NCBI RefSeq assembly: GCF_016097555.1
Contig: NC_054712.1
Coordinates: 59,341,824 to 59,405,823, forward strand
Direction of reading: 5' to 3'
Origin: Gigantopelta aegis
Taxonomy: Eukaryota > Mollusca > Gastropoda > Neomphalida > Peltospiridae
Length of the DNA: 64,000 nt
Part shown: positions 11,128 through 22,945 of the stretch, piece after piece
Position numbering within the stretch: position 1 is the stretch's first letter
Layout: every line of letters starts with the position of its first letter
Notes under the pieces: generated by a model
The model's input: only the letters and a program-made list of their open reading frames with translations
Database searches by the model: none
Told to the model about the DNA's origin: nothing
Program-made: the position numbers and the translations under genes

Positions 11128-11477
11128 CAGGGCTCGAACTTAAGAATTTGTCTCCCACGGCAATTTTTAAAAGAATTGCCATGCGTGAAACAGTCCACCG
11201 ACGGCAATTTTGACCCTGCCTATGGCAATTTAAAAAAAAAAAAAAAGACATTTGCAGCAAATAAACCTGACTGAAAGGCTATCTTGTTATATGCAGACAT
11301 CTTTTAAATGTGCAAATGTTAAATATTGGCAGATAATGTACACTAGGTGTATACATTTCGCCATTGTTGAGTTTTATCGACGGCACAAAAGTGCCATCAG
11401 TGATGCTCGCTACCTATGGCAATTTATATCTCAACGACGGCAATTGCCGTCGGGGCCATCATTAAGTTCGAGCCCTG
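11128..11477. mobile_element. MITE with cagggctcgaacttaa ends
   Basis: The 350-bp element has 16-bp inverted ends cagggctcgaacttaa / ttaagttcgagccctg. Direct repeats gtaatg follow each other outside it (11122-11127 and 11478-11483). The ends suggest hAT-type, but the visible duplication is 6 bp rather than 8. A related truncated copy is at 18177-18430. Confidence 0.75.
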
Positions 11478-11579
11478 GTAATGTATTTTTACTACAGCTC
11501 TTTACACTGTGTTTACATAATTATATAATTTTAATTCTTAATCATGTTCGTATACTTACTGTACTTTGTTTGACACCCA

Positions 11580-11875
11580 GGGTGGGATATAGTCCAGTAG
11601 TAAAGTGCTCGCTTCATGCATGGTCAGTTTGGGATCGATTCCGCCAGTGGGCTATTTCTCGTTCCAGCCAGTGCACCAGGACTGGTATATCAAAGGCTGT
11701 GGTATGTGCTATCTGGTTTATGGGATGGTGAATGTAAAAGATCCCTTGCTACTAATGAAAAAACGTAGCGAGTTTCCCCTCCAAGACTGTCAGTTACCAA
11801 ATGTTTGACATCCTATAGCTGATGATGAATATATCAATGTGCTGTAGTGGTGTCGTTAAACAAAACAAACTTTAC
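11580..11875 (+). mobile_element. SINE, family A, with 16-bp target duplication
   Basis: Head gggatatagtccagtagtaa with box B gggatcgattcc, core ggtatatcaaaggctgtgg, and tail gatgaatatatcaatgtgct plus gtcgttaaacaaaacaaac. The perfect 16-bp repeat ctttgtttgacaccca lies at 11564-11579 and 11876-11891. Confidence 0.93.
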
Positions 11876-12069
11876 CTTTGTTTGACACCCAATAGCCAGT
11901 AGTACAACAGATTTGGATAATTATCTAACCCTAATCCAACCCTAACCCTAACCCAGCATTCCACATTGTCAAGAAGCAGAAAAACTCTAAACGATGACTC
12001 TTTTTTTTGTTGGTGAAGTTAAAAACACATATACGCATTCATTTATTCTTATCATATGATGTACTTACC

Positions 12070-12356
12070 TTTGTTTGGCACCCAATAGCCAATATACATT
12101 TTTGTGCTGGAGTGTCGTTAAACATCCATTCATTCATACTTATTTCTGTGCTTATATCCAATTAAGGTTCAAGCACGCTGTCTTGAGCACACACACGCCT
12201 TGGCTATCTGGACTGTATGCCCAAGACAGTCAGTGGTTAGCTATTAATGGTTAAAACTTGCTCTGGGTGGGAGTGGGTACCAAGCTGCGAACCCAGTACC
12301 TACCAGCCTTATACATGTAACTGATGGCTTAACCACTGCACCACCGAGGCCAGTGT
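12070..12356 (-). mobile_element. SINE, family C
   Basis: Minus strand: a tRNA-like head opening ggcctcggtggtgcagtgg and ttaagccatcag, with box-B-like ggtactgggttcgcagc. The body follows (cttgggcatacagtccagat, ttggatataagcacagaa). The tail is gaatgaatgaatgga, tgtttaacgacactccagc and ggctattgggtgcc. The tail resembles those of families A and B. Confidence 0.8.
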
Positions 12357-13940
12357 AATAATTGTGTTAGGCTGTAAATTTTATTCAGCTACTTGTCGTT
12401 ATTCAGCTCATTAATGAATTTGTATTCTGGTAGTTGATGTAGAACTAGAAATCTGGGAGTAAAACTGGCTGTTGGTAGACCCTGCGGTGAAACAAATTGA
12501 GGGGAGTGACTGATTGCTCCCCTAACTTGGATTATAGGAGACATTTCAAAGATTGAGTGTTCATATTTCATTATTTTGTAGGATTTTTTCTTTTTAATTC
12601 ATATGCCACGGGGAGCACAAATAATTCTGTTTGCACTGGATTCAGGGGAGTGATAGGGAGCCAGAGCAATAACTCCCCTGAAATGGCAAGATCTGTATTG
12701 GAGATCTAAACGTATTGAACAGCATTTATATCAATGCGGTGCTTGAACCAAAAGAAATTGTTAATTGAATCCCAGCATGTGACCATTCACAATCTGCCCT
12801 ACTATGACAAAAGACTATTTTAATGTTTTATTGTTTTAAGTGATTTCCGAAAAAAAAAAAAAAAAAATTGTGCTCACACCTTTAAAGTGAATGGAGATTT
12901 TTCTGGATAAAGAAAAAAAAACACTGTCTAACAATCTGTATAAACTTACTGGCACATGCAGTGGGTTTTGTTTGTAAATCGGATTTTGATCTAGATTTAA
13001 TATTCCTGTCATATATTATCTTCTGTATATATACAAATTCGTTATTATCTTTGCTTGCAAGTATTTAACTGCAATCCTCAAGTGCATTATAATAATATAA
13101 TCTATAATGGAATATTGACAATTCACTTTATTCATAGATGAGTTTTGAAGAAACTATTTGACTGAAAAAGATGAATTGTTAATATTCATAACACTTTAAA
13201 CTGCATCTGGTGGTAAGTTTTAGTAATTCCAGAATGATAACCAAATGCATATTAAAGGGAATAACATGAGAAATGCAGTGGTAATTTTTTTTTGTCCAGA
13301 AAGTTAATAACACAAATTTGGACATGGCCTTTTGACATAGTAGTGCAGGTTTGAGGAATTGGTTTAGTCTAGTCACTCTGTTGTTTTGACATCATGATTT
13401 ATTTATAATGTTACAAAGTATGGTTTATAAAATCATTAAATATTTCCATCATGGAATGGCTTATGTTGTTGTTTTTGCACCAAGTGCTACATGTATAGTG
13501 GATCTTGGACTATACAGAGTTAACACACTTTGTTTTTGTTTTCATTTTCCTTGTTTTTTCAAAATTCCAAGACTTACCAGTACTGGAAAATAACATTTGC
13601 AAAGTATATTACTTTCCAGGATTTCCACGACCCATACAAAGCCCCAATATGAGTCTCCATTATCATTATACAATTCTTGCAATCTTTGTACATACATGTA
13701 ACATGATTATTGCAGACGAAACAACCTATATGTATGTTAAAGCATAATATTGGTCTGAATCGCACAAAAAGGAGAGTTGGAGATAATTGTGGGGTCAGAT
13801 CCCCCCCCCCCCTTTTTCAAGGCTTGTCAAGTGGAATTTCCTATTTGGCCTGAAGGATAAAATGAATATCCTGTATCAACTAGTGATCTTTATCTTGTAA
13901 TCCAGTCAAAAAGGGTCTTTTCAGGGCCATAGCTAGGATG
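12357..13940. other. Intergenic, no gene seen
   Basis: AT-rich sequence with a fragment (about 12490-12550, gaggggagtgactgattgct) that recurs near 45720-45775 and, partly, at 12640-12680. There is a homopolymer C run at 13801-13812. Open frames are short and lack family similarity. Confidence 0.6.
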
Positions 13941-13949
13941 TTTTGTTTG

Positions 13950-13977
13950 GGGGGGGGGGGGGGGGGGGGGGGGGGGC
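13950..13977 (+). repeat. Long poly-G run
   Basis: About 28 consecutive G bases. Similar C runs lie at 13801-13812 and 14808-14830. The true length is uncertain because such runs are error-prone. Confidence 0.85.
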
Positions 13978-14016
13978 AACTGAGTAGTTAATAGTCTAAA
14001 ACTCCTTAAACAGTCA

Positions 14017-14402
14017 CCGGCGTCGGTGCCATCGTGGTTAGGCCATTGGTCTACAGACTGGTAAGTACTGGGTTTCGGATCCCAGTCGAGGCATGAGTTT
14101 TTTATCCAAATACTGACTCCAAACCCTGAGTGAGTGCTCCGCAAGGCTCAATGGGTAGGTTATAAACCATTTGCACCGACCAGTGATCCATTACTGGTTC
14201 AACAAAGGCCATGGTTTGTGCTATCCTGCCTGTGGGAAGCGCAAATAAAAGATCCCTTGCTGCTAATCAGAAAGAGTAGCCCATGTAGTGGCGACAGCAG
14301 GTTTCCTCTCAAAATCTGTTTGGTCCGTAACCACATGTCTGACGCCATATAACCGTAAATAAAATGTGTTGAGTGCGTCGTTAAATAAAACATTACTTTC
14401 TT
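14017..14402 (+). mobile_element. Full-length SINE, family B, with 14-bp target duplication
   Basis: The head shares box A with family C (gtggttaggccattgg) and box B gggtttcggatccc. The core (aacaaaggccatggtttg, aaaagatcccttgctgct, agtagcccatgtagtgg) and tail (gacgccatataaccgtaa, ttgagtgcgtcgttaaat, ctttctttcctt) are complete. The repeat tccttaaacagtca is at 14003-14016 and 14403-14416. Confidence 0.95.
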
Positions 14403-14890
14403 TCCTTAAACAGTCAAGAAGAGAATTTTTTTAAAGTTTCTATAATGCTTTCCGGATTTTTTCCTCAATACAGAAATGCAACACAACCGATATCGTGAAA
14501 TGAATACACAACATTCAAAGTATCTGGTAGGTAAAAAAAAAAAACATTCGTCATGTATCACCATTTATTTTCCTCTAGTGAAACCATGCAGTGGTATACT
14601 ATAAATGGTAGGAATAGCCTATACACTGCAGCACTTTAAGGTTACACACCACAATTGATTACTCCATGCAGTTCAATAGAATATCTGTCAGAATATATTC
14701 TGTGAAAAATACAACTGTCGAGAGAATCATGTGACTACTAATTTTAGGGATTGCTCTCAACCTGCACCGATGCCTTTTGGGGAGTTCTGGCAGTCTTTTT
14801 GCCTTACCCCCCCCCCCCCCCCCCCCCCCCAGTTTTTAAACATTAAAGTGGTGACATCGTCTGGTGAATGAAGTAACGTTGTTCTCGCAG

Positions 14891-14952
14891 GTGATGGAAA
14901 GGCTCCTCGGCTCCAAGTGATCAACCAGGATGAGTTTCTTCACAGACGGTAG
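14891..14952 (+). CDS. Candidate terminal exon of unidentified gene
   Basis: An acceptor-like gttgttctcgcag is followed by a frame that, if entered in phase 1, reads GDGKAPRLQVINQDEFLHRR and then tag. The other two entry phases stop sooner or lack sense. I do not recognise the peptide. It could be an alternative last exon of the GDAP1-like gene (whose introns are phase 1), part of another + strand gene, or chance. Confidence 0.2.
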
Positions 14953-16295
14953 GCCAGACACAAAACTTTCCTAACTTGCCACCTCCTTTCTCAGTTACTA
15001 CGTGGTTAACCACTATGCTAGTGACGGCAACATTGGACACAATTCTTCCTTGAGGGGCATCATAAGTGGAGGACACTGCGGTTTGACCGACTGGGGACGT
15101 CTTGGGGGGTGGGGGGGGGGGGCAGTATACCACCTGAGGTTAGGGTGCTTAGGCGTAGGCGGTTTCGGCAAGGTATATCCGGGGGGCTGCCTCCCCCACC
15201 TTCCCTTCCCCAGCTGGCCACACCAACGTTACCAATACGAGTGCTGCCCCTCGTACCAATTGCCACCAAGTAATTCCTGTGACCAGAACCCCAACCTGTC
15301 CTACCAACCTCCTTTTCCCCACCATTAAAGCGTCAAACATTTATAATTTTTGTAATCAAAGTATGTGGTGTTTTTATTTTTATATTTGGATTGCGCAAAC
15401 AAATTATTAATGTCCTCTTGTTTTATTTTGGCTTTAAAGTTCAAAATTGTCCTAATATTTCTGTCCCGGGTCAGACCACAGGCTATCCAGAGATCGGACC
15501 CGGGACAGACATGCTCGAAAGTCTCGTGGTATAGGAGCATGTAAATAAATACTGGAATGGAATGAAATGCTCTCAACTGACATGTACAATGTAAACAAAA
15601 TCAACATAGGCCAATTAATGGCCCTTATGCCTGACCACTGCCTCGTATTGCTGTTTTTATGAGTGGCACGGTGGCACCATACATGTACATACCACTCGCA
15701 CAGTTATTATCAGTTAGTACTACATATAACAAGTTACTTCAAACCAATGGGGTATTTAAATACTACAGAGGTCAACCTCTGTGTAATCATCAAAGAAAGA
15801 TTTCAAAAAGCATATCAAAAATTTTCAAGTTTTTTTTTTTTATGAGGAACGATTTCCTAAACTGGACTTAAGCTGCTACTGCAAGTAACGACATGACAAA
15901 TGCCTTAAATACAGTTCCATATCTAGCACTCTAAAACAAACAGGTCTCTGGGATTTCAAATTGTATGGAAAACCCTTTTTTTTTCAGTAGTCATGATAAT
16001 CGTGGATTATGAGAATGAGTAATGGACATTACCACCTCACCATTTCCTTTTTTTCACATACTACATGCCATGGACAAAAAAGCCGTATAACCATGTTCTT
16101 AATCAAAACAACTCAAAATGAAAGAGGTAATAATTTAATAACGAACACCATTTCATCATGTATATATTAACTCTCCAATAGGGTATAAAATTTGTCAAGA
16201 AAAATCAATGGCCTAAATCTTGATTACACAAACACACCTTACACAGATCAATTTATTGTATAAAACAGTTAAGCTGGTGGGCAATGTTATTAACT
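14953..16295. other. Intergenic, G/C-run-rich then AT-rich; no gene assigned
   Basis: 15100-15330 is unusually GC-rich with G and C runs and has open frames on both strands, but no recognisable domain. A short inverted repeat ctgtcccgggtc / gacccgggacag spans 15462-15508, next to a repeat-like block ending catgtaaataaatact. Confidence 0.5.
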
Positions 16296-17064
16296 ACAGA
16301 CCCTAATCTAGAATTTTAAAATGTAGAAGTGACTTCTCCCTTTCCATGAGGAAGAGGAGAAGTTTTATAAAAACAGAGAACATTTATTGGTACATTTTGC
16401 AAAGTGTTGTCATGTTCGGTGTGAAACATTCCGAATTATACACTATAGTCTTTCCCCGCCTCCAAGAAACACATTTTGTAAATAATTTTAGTTGGCTTTT
16501 AGAAACTGCAAAAAATAACTATATTTGTGTGCAATTTAGAAAACAATTGGCCGAGATATAAATACACATGTAACTTGTGGTACATAGTTCAGTAAAAAAA
16601 ACTATGTTCCCTGGTGAGGACTAAAGGTTCAAACTGAAGTATTTTGATAAAATACTACTACTTCTGGTTATAAAATTGAAGCAAAACAATTGTATATTTT
16701 CATTACAAATGCGATATTATTAATTGATGATTAATGTCATTCTTTTGATAAAATGAAAAGTAACAATTAGTATATTGTCATTACTGAAATGAATGTGGCT
16801 GAGAATTAACAACACTTGGCTGGTTGCAAACTGCACATTTGTTGATGTACAGTTTAGCGCCAAAGTAAAACGATGGAGGGGCATTATGACACTGAATAAG
16901 ACAGTGGCTTGACGTCCATTGTAATTTTGTTTTCAAAATCTGATTAGACCCAAAATATCATGACGACTTCGACTTCTCACTACTTTTAATAAATAAGCAA
17001 CTTGAGCCAAATTTTGACCAAAAAACCAAAACCTGTCCACGTTGCTGGTTAGATTAGGGTCTGT
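16296..17064. mobile_element. MITE with acagaccctaatcta ends
   Basis: Perfect 15-bp inverted ends acagaccctaatcta (16296-16310) and tagattagggtctgt (17050-17064) bound 769 bp of non-coding AT-rich DNA. The ends resemble those of the element at 18470-18885. Confidence 0.68.
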
Positions 17065-17144
17065 GGCTATCCTGTAGCAATAAAGCTGTATTCATTGATT
17101 AAAAGAAATTAAGGAACATAAACTTATCAAAGCAAATACAGACT

Positions 17145-17451
17145 TAGGCCCGCTTTCCGATAACGTAAGTTTATTGATAATGCACTTACATAGAACACTT
17201 CCATATAGATAATCCTGTGTGCTAAAAAAATCTTTATGGACGAGCGATTGTTCTATGGTGTGATGTCATACATGAATGTATTTACTTCTGGCGTAAAACG
17301 TACACATCGAAGTGAAATTTTGTATAGTAATTTGCTTGCAAAAAATGCAGATATGTAACAACACATTAATAAATGATATTATTAAATGCAGAAATGTGCA
17401 AGATAAATCACATGCGGAATCGCATTAAATATAATGGAAAGCGAGCCTGAA
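17145..17451. mobile_element. MITE with cgctttcc ends
   Basis: Imperfect inverted ends ttaggcccgctttcc and ggaaagcgagcctgaa enclose about 300 bp of AT-rich non-coding DNA. No clear target duplication was found. Confidence 0.5.
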
Positions 17452-18176
17452 TGAAAAATTCAACATGTAATATATTCTCCAGCCTATTACTGCCCAATTA
17501 AAATGATCAACAACTACAACCAGGGCTGAAACAATCTAGCTATATGTAAACAATAATTTATTTTAATCTGGACCATATATAAAAAATGCTATTTCGTATT
17601 CTGCAAACAAAAACTTGAAATAAACATTGCTTAGCACATTATGCACGTGTTCATACATTGTATGTATTATTTTTAATGGGTATTAATGTAATACTATTAA
17701 TTTACAAAATCTACATTTCACACTACTAACAAGATTAGGGCCTCCACGAGTCCAAAAGTATTCAACCCAGACCGGAGTACAGATACTTACACTAGATGAT
17801 AATGAGACTAAGGAATAAAGTAAAATAGCATTATGCATCTCAACTCCAGCGATGAACGTGGATGCTAAAGCTTGTCAATGTATTGCATTCAACACATTCA
17901 ACTTTTGTTTTCCCTCCATGTCTCATACCCCTATAAGTATGATGTAACTGATAACAAGCATATTAATATAGAGCAAAATGACACAAAAATATAATTAAAT
18001 CAGTCTTCTTCCTTGCACAGGTCCTGGAGTCCTGTGAACGGACTCGAGTCTTGCTAGACTCTGCCCCTACCAAAATACCTGTGGAGACCCAAGACAGGAT
18101 TCATATATAATTAATAAATGTCATTTATTTACTTTTAAAATATAAATGCATCTACAAAGGCTGTCTTAACTCTTAC

Positions 18177-18430
18177 AGGGCTCAAAATTAACGACGACAC
18201 AGATGGCAATTGCCATTGTTGAGATACCTAAATTTATATTTATATATCAATAACTGTCGGAAGAATCACCTTAATGATGACAAAATGTATACACTTGGTG
18301 TATATTATATGCAGTATATAACATTTGTACATTTAAAATATGTCTACATACAGCAATATAACATTTGTCATCTTTATTTGCTGCAAAAGTAACTTTTTAG
18401 AAAATTGCCATAGTCCGACTCAAAACTGCC
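18177..18430. mobile_element. Truncated relative of the 11128-11477 MITE
   Basis: Begins cagggctcaaaattaacgac and contains ggcaattgccattgttgag, tacacttggtgtata and ttgctgcaaa. These match the other copy in reverse order. The far end is degenerate. Confidence 0.62.
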
Positions 18431-18469
18431 GTTGGTTAACTTGGTAAGCAGTTTTACCAATGTCATTAA

Positions 18470-18885
18470 AAAAAACATTGCTGTACGACCCTAGTTTTTA
18501 AACACTACTTAAAACCATATTTTTCACTATTGGAGCCGTTTATGATCACTGAAATCAAACATTACTTATATTTTATTGTATAAATTATCCATTTCTGTAC
18601 AACCAAAGTGTTTCTGGTCATCCTAGTGTTTCTATGCATTTTTCATATTTTTAAAAATGCATGTGCGTCTGAGAAGTAATGGTTACGTAGTCTCATTTTA
18701 GTCTAGATATTTTTAACGGTATTTCAACGTCAGACTTGTTTTACTCTGTTGTATCCAAGTTTGTTACAGGTTTGTAAATTAATCAAACTTAAATGTCCAT
18801 TTTAACGGGTAGAAACTAGGGTCTAGTACAAGGTAAAAAAATATATACCTTAAGTGTCTAAAAACTAGGGTCTGTCCCTTTAGGT
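18470..18885. mobile_element. MITE with gaccctagttttta ends
   Basis: Inverted ends gaccctagtttttaaacact and agtgtctaaaaactagggtc (one mismatch) enclose AT-rich non-coding DNA. The right side extends into tgtccctttagg, which resembles the ends of the element at 26666-27017. Confidence 0.68.
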
Positions 18886-18904
18886 TTGAGCCCTGTCTGA
18901 AGTG

Positions 18905-19108
18905 AACACTTTGCCATTCGTATGCTCAAGAGATTTTTATATGAACTTTCTCAAAGGCAAGACGGCACATACTGCAACTTTTGATACATAAGTCATGGTG
19001 CACTCATTGGAACTGGAAAAAAAACAACAATGGGTCTGCCAAAGAGATTCAAGTCTATGACCTAAGCACCTCAGGTGAGTACTCTCCTAACTGACCTCCC
19101 ACCCTAGG
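18905..19108 (-). mobile_element. Old SINE fragment, family A, 5' part
   Basis: Minus strand carries a degenerate head (gtcagttaggagagtac, cacctgaggtgcttagg) and a decayed core. It lies just downstream of the FITM2 3' end. Confidence 0.6.
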
Positions 19109-19311
19109 TATGAAAAATATTGATATATATCTGTATCATACTATCAAATTTAGGAACTCTCTATCACAAACTGCTGCATGCTGGACATCATTTTATGGAT
19201 GCTTAAAAATATTTATTGTTCAAACTGGAATAAGTAAACTTGAAGTACCGGTAAACATATTATGTACTACAAAAAACCCCTAAAAAAGTAAAGTTAAAGT
19301 TCGCTTTTGTA

Positions 19312-20283
19312 TTACGATAGTTTCATGTATGACAGGGGCGACTCTCCTGGCTGTAGTGGCAGCCACTCCACTTTGCTGCGAAACAGAATTCTATAACTAA
19401 TGAACCAACAACCAACAGCAATAAATGATGCAGTTACTTTCTGTGGAAGGGTATGAAAACGATATATAACACTTATAAGCAACATTAACTCCCAAAGAAG
19501 AGCCAACATGGTAATAGCTATGATGTTCACTTTAATCATCGGAGTCAATAATTTGAATGAAATCTGGGCATCTGATATTTCCTTCTCCGTTACTTTTCTC
19601 TTATCCTTCAGTTCCTCATCCTGTAGGAATCCCCCCAGTTTGCTCCAATCCCTGAATGTCTTCAACTCTTCATTAATGATCAAAAGGCTGTGAATCAGCA
19701 AGAAACAGTGTCCAGAGATGTCGAATCCAAGCCAACTTTTCCCAGCTTCAACACAAGCAAATTTGTCTTTGATTGTGGTTACTGTACACACTCCAACCAT
19801 TGTCTCCACACGAACAAAGAGACTTGTACACACGTACCACCAAAAGGTTCCTACTGCTAGTCTCAGAAGATGCCTCCTAATGTAGTTCCAGTTTCCACAA
19901 CAATACACGGTGCTGGTTAGGAAGATGTACGCGAGCAACAGAGAAAGAGTCCAGCCCCATCCGAGTTTCACGAACCATTGATTCAGTATGTTTCCCTTGT
20001 TTGAAAAGTAAGATCGCGGAAACGCGAAAAGATCACAAATAACTGAACCAACCAAAACCCCAGTCAAATACACGCCGATTTTAACTGACGTGTCCACTAA
20101 AAGAACTGTACGGCAAAGTTTTATGACGACCATCATGATAAAATGGCCTACGTGAATTGGCTCTGGAAGAGGTTTCTTCCCACTACCCTTAGCTGTCGTT
20201 CTGTAACCTCTAGCAAAATTCATATAAGGGTTTTTTGGATTACTTGACGATTTTCCATTCTTAACATTTCTGTCTGTCGCCAT
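19312..20283 (-). CDS. FITM2: Fat storage-inducing transmembrane protein 2 (FIT2)
   Basis: A single uninterrupted 323-residue frame. FIT2 is an ER membrane protein of the lipid-phosphatase-related family with acyl-CoA diphosphatase activity, needed for lipid droplet budding and ER homeostasis. The signature FDISGHCFLL is present with the first catalytic-type His at residue 192, and the second His lies in YRFHTLPQK at residue 277. About six hydrophobic segments are visible (near 46-62, 68-86, 108-126, 140-158, 186-204, 247-275), with a charged loop 205-246. The N-terminal 40 residues are polar and basic. Human FIT2 has 262 residues, so this copy is longer at both ends. A minus-strand AATAAA at 19212-19217 lies about 95 nt after the stop. 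The human gene has two exons, so the lack of an intron is notable; intactness argues against a dead retrocopy. Confidence 0.93.
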   Translation of the reverse strand: MATDRNVKNGKSSSNPKNPYMNFARGYRTTAKGSGKKPLPEPIHVGHFIMMVVIKLCRTVLLVDTSVKIGVYLTGVLVGSVICDLFAFPRSYFSNKGNILNQWFVKLGWGWTLSLLLAYIFLTSTVYCCGNWNYIRRHLLRLAVGTFWWYVCTSLFVRVETMVGVCTVTTIKDKFACVEAGKSWLGFDISGHCFLLIHSLLIINEELKTFRDWSKLGGFLQDEELKDKRKVTEKEISDAQISFKLLTPMIKVNIIAITMLALLWELMLLISVIYRFHTLPQKVTASFIAVGCWFISYRILFRSKVEWLPLQPGESPLSYMKLS

Positions 20284-20877
20284 ATTGACGGTATAGGTTG
20301 CACTATACCAATTAATTTCCGGCTGGGTCGAAGTTCGAGGTGCACCGAACTTTTGATAGAGAAGTTAACACCACAAGTCCTGTGATTGGTTATAAATGTG
20401 AGTGTGTTGGTTGTAAAAAAAATTAGTTTCATCTGGGCTAAAAATGTATGCAGTTTTATTTGATGTAGTACCACCGTGTCAAGTAGCCTTGTGCTTGGAA
20501 CATGTATGGGGTACCTGTAAAAAAAAAGTACTCAAATTTTGTGCGAAACTAGGGGTGTTGCAGAAACATCTGGTTATACCGAAAATGAGCCATGAAAGGT
20601 ACCATTTTCTGCAGTTAATACTTTGAGGTAGGGGTTGTAGTACTGATATTTATGGGTCACAGTTTGGTTGATATATTGCATATAGTGTTTTTAAACACAA
20701 ACGTTAACGTGGTCGCCTATGGGATTTGAATTGGTATAGTCCAACCTATACTTCCGTTTGATAAGGGAGAGCACTCCAAAATGTTTAATACCATTTACCA
20801 TAAATCTGTCAATAAGTATTTATTATTTTATTTTTTTTCTTCATTTTTTAATATCGAATTATATTTAGGCGCGGATC
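20284..20877. other. FITM2 upstream region
   Basis: No gene is seen. The first 60 bases before the FITM2 start contain tttccgg, an ETS-type core (read as ccggaaa on the FITM2 strand). This is a weak promoter indication only. Confidence 0.4.
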
Positions 20878-20893
20878 CAAAGAGAGACGAGAC

Positions 20894-20924
<31 letters not shown>

Positions 20925-20925
20925 C

Positions 20926-20972
<47 letters not shown>

Positions 20973-20983
20973 GTGAGTGAGTG
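20878..20983 (+). repeat. (GA)n / (GACA)n microsatellite
   Basis: A run of agagag with interspersed gacaga units, ending in gtgagtgagtga. Open frames on both strands (RERERE, SLSLSL) are artefacts of the repeat. Confidence 0.97.
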
Positions 20984-22770
20984 TATTTACATATTCAAAG
21001 TATATGCATGGTTTTTGTTGGAAGGGTTGCAACATTCTTGAACAATAATTTATTAAAGAACCATCTGAAGGTATCAAATCAGTTTTATATCCTGATCTAT
21101 GCACAGAGATTCAAAGTGATACTGGCCTCCAATCTAACCTGTATGACAAAAGGGATAACGTTCCACAAGTACATTTTTCATTTATATCAAACAATATACC
21201 TTCTGCTCTGGACAGCTTTTGGTGTCTACATATCATAACTTCTAAGATACCTTAGGGAATGCTAATTGTATGCAGATTTCAAACAATGCCTCATCATTCT
21301 GGCACAAAATTTGTTCCATCATGATTATGATGTTCATGGACTCCTGAGGTATTCAAAAGGTTTTATGGTAGACATTTGGAGGCTTTATCGACTACATACG
21401 ATGGCTGATGCTATTCTGTATTTTAAATTTCTGCATACTTTTTCATCTTTTTGATGAAACATTTGTTCCTAACTTTAGATGAAGTGACAGATTTGACAGC
21501 TGTGGTGCCAGTACTTGTAACCAGTGTCATCAATGGAGCAGGATATGCCCACCTTTTGCAAACACCTGGTTTGACAGTGAATAATCACCACTATATTTAT
21601 TCTATTAAGCTCTGTCCTGTGTTAGTTTTGATTTAGTAAACTAGTCTGGGAATGGCAGTCCTCTTTGAGCAGTACAGGATGTATTGTACTGTAAAGGATC
21701 TACCTGGGAGTACCTGTCATTCTGTAGATGAACCAATAGAGAGATTTATGGAATCAACCACTATTCTGCCAAATGGCATGGAGATACAGTTTCAAAATAC
21801 AGTGTTATTAGGTGTCTGATAAAATATGTTCCAGAATGCGAGAAGTAAAATTAGATAAAAACCTCATGACTATTCATGTTACAATAATTATATTATTATT
21901 ATTATGTCCACAACCCGACACGGCATTACATATCACATTTTTAATACACCATTCTGGTTGGAATGTGAAAAAGAAGAAAACAGTCTCTTGTGTATACATT
22001 TGAATTGCATTACAATACAGATTATTACAAATCCCAGTTAAAGGTGAATTGTAATATAACTTTGCAAGTGCCATATTTCTAACTTTACATTTTATTTGTA
22101 ATAAGAAGTTTGTTTTGTTTAATGACACCACTGGAGCACATTGATTAAATAATCATCGGCTATTGCAAGTAATCAGAAAAGCCTACATTATGTACCCATC
22201 AAATAATTATGATGGGCTCACACTAGAAAGAATTTTGGTTTAGCCAATATTCAATATTTCCTTGAAAATCATTCAAAAGTGGCTAATTAAAAAAAAAAAA
22301 ATTAACCAAAGACTAAATGTTGCAGCCATTTTGTATGAAAATTAGCAATTGACTTATTTGGTAATGGACAGGGTGAGCTCTGATTATGGGCTCAAATATT
22401 TAATTGTGATATCAGAAATTCAAACTGACAGTTACCATCTACAAAATTTTCAGTAAATATTTTTTCTTCTTTTGCTAGTGAATACAATTAATCGGTTCAA
22501 AGTATTTAAACTTTACAAAAATTAAAAAATACTTTTGGTGGGAAACTGCTTTGAAGAGGATCTTTCGAAGTTTTTAAAAATCTAGAGGAAGTTAATGCAT
22601 TTGATTATTATCAAGGACATATTAAAATACCATGTCTTGTGAGCAAAAGGAATTGCACCATGATTCAGTTAGCAGATATAAATTTGTTTTAGAAAAGAAT
22701 TCATTGCATGACCAGATGGTACATGCATTTATTTAGTTGGCTGTCTTTATTATACAGTCTCATTATTATA
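20984..22770. other. Intergenic, no gene assigned
   Basis: Contains short open frames on + (for example near 21451-21636) without recognisable similarity. A minus-strand family A SINE tail fragment is at 22106-22166 (tgttttgtttaatgacacca). It may include an unrecognised non-coding transcript or old element; I cannot tell. Confidence 0.45.
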
Positions 22771-22945
22771 CAGTGACACCCCTTAAACTAGACACCTACG
22801 AGACCAACTAAAAGGTCCAGTTTTAAACGGTATCCAGTTTACAAAGTTTCTGTTCTTCATTGATATTTTAAACAGGAATGGGAAAAATGACCAGTTTTGA
22901 GGGAATTCTGGTTTATAAAGGATCCAGTTTAGAGGGGTTTCACTG
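22771..22945. mobile_element. pogo/Tigger-like MITE, 175 bp
   Basis: Imperfect inverted ends cagtgacaccccttaaact and agtttagaggggtttcactg, flanked by TA at 22769-22770 and 22946-22947. Non-coding. Confidence 0.75.

Noticed and set aside
11927-11957. Telomere-like ccctaaccctaaccc
   Set aside because: Only two to three imperfect units; too short for an interstitial telomere claim.
15002-15340. GC-rich open frames on both strands
   Set aside because: Openness follows from G/C runs; no domain or splice pattern supports a gene.
21451-21636. Possible exon (EVTDLTAVVPVLVTSVINGA)
   Set aside because: A plausible acceptor precedes it, but no donor-supported partner exon or family was recognised, and neighbouring frames are closed.
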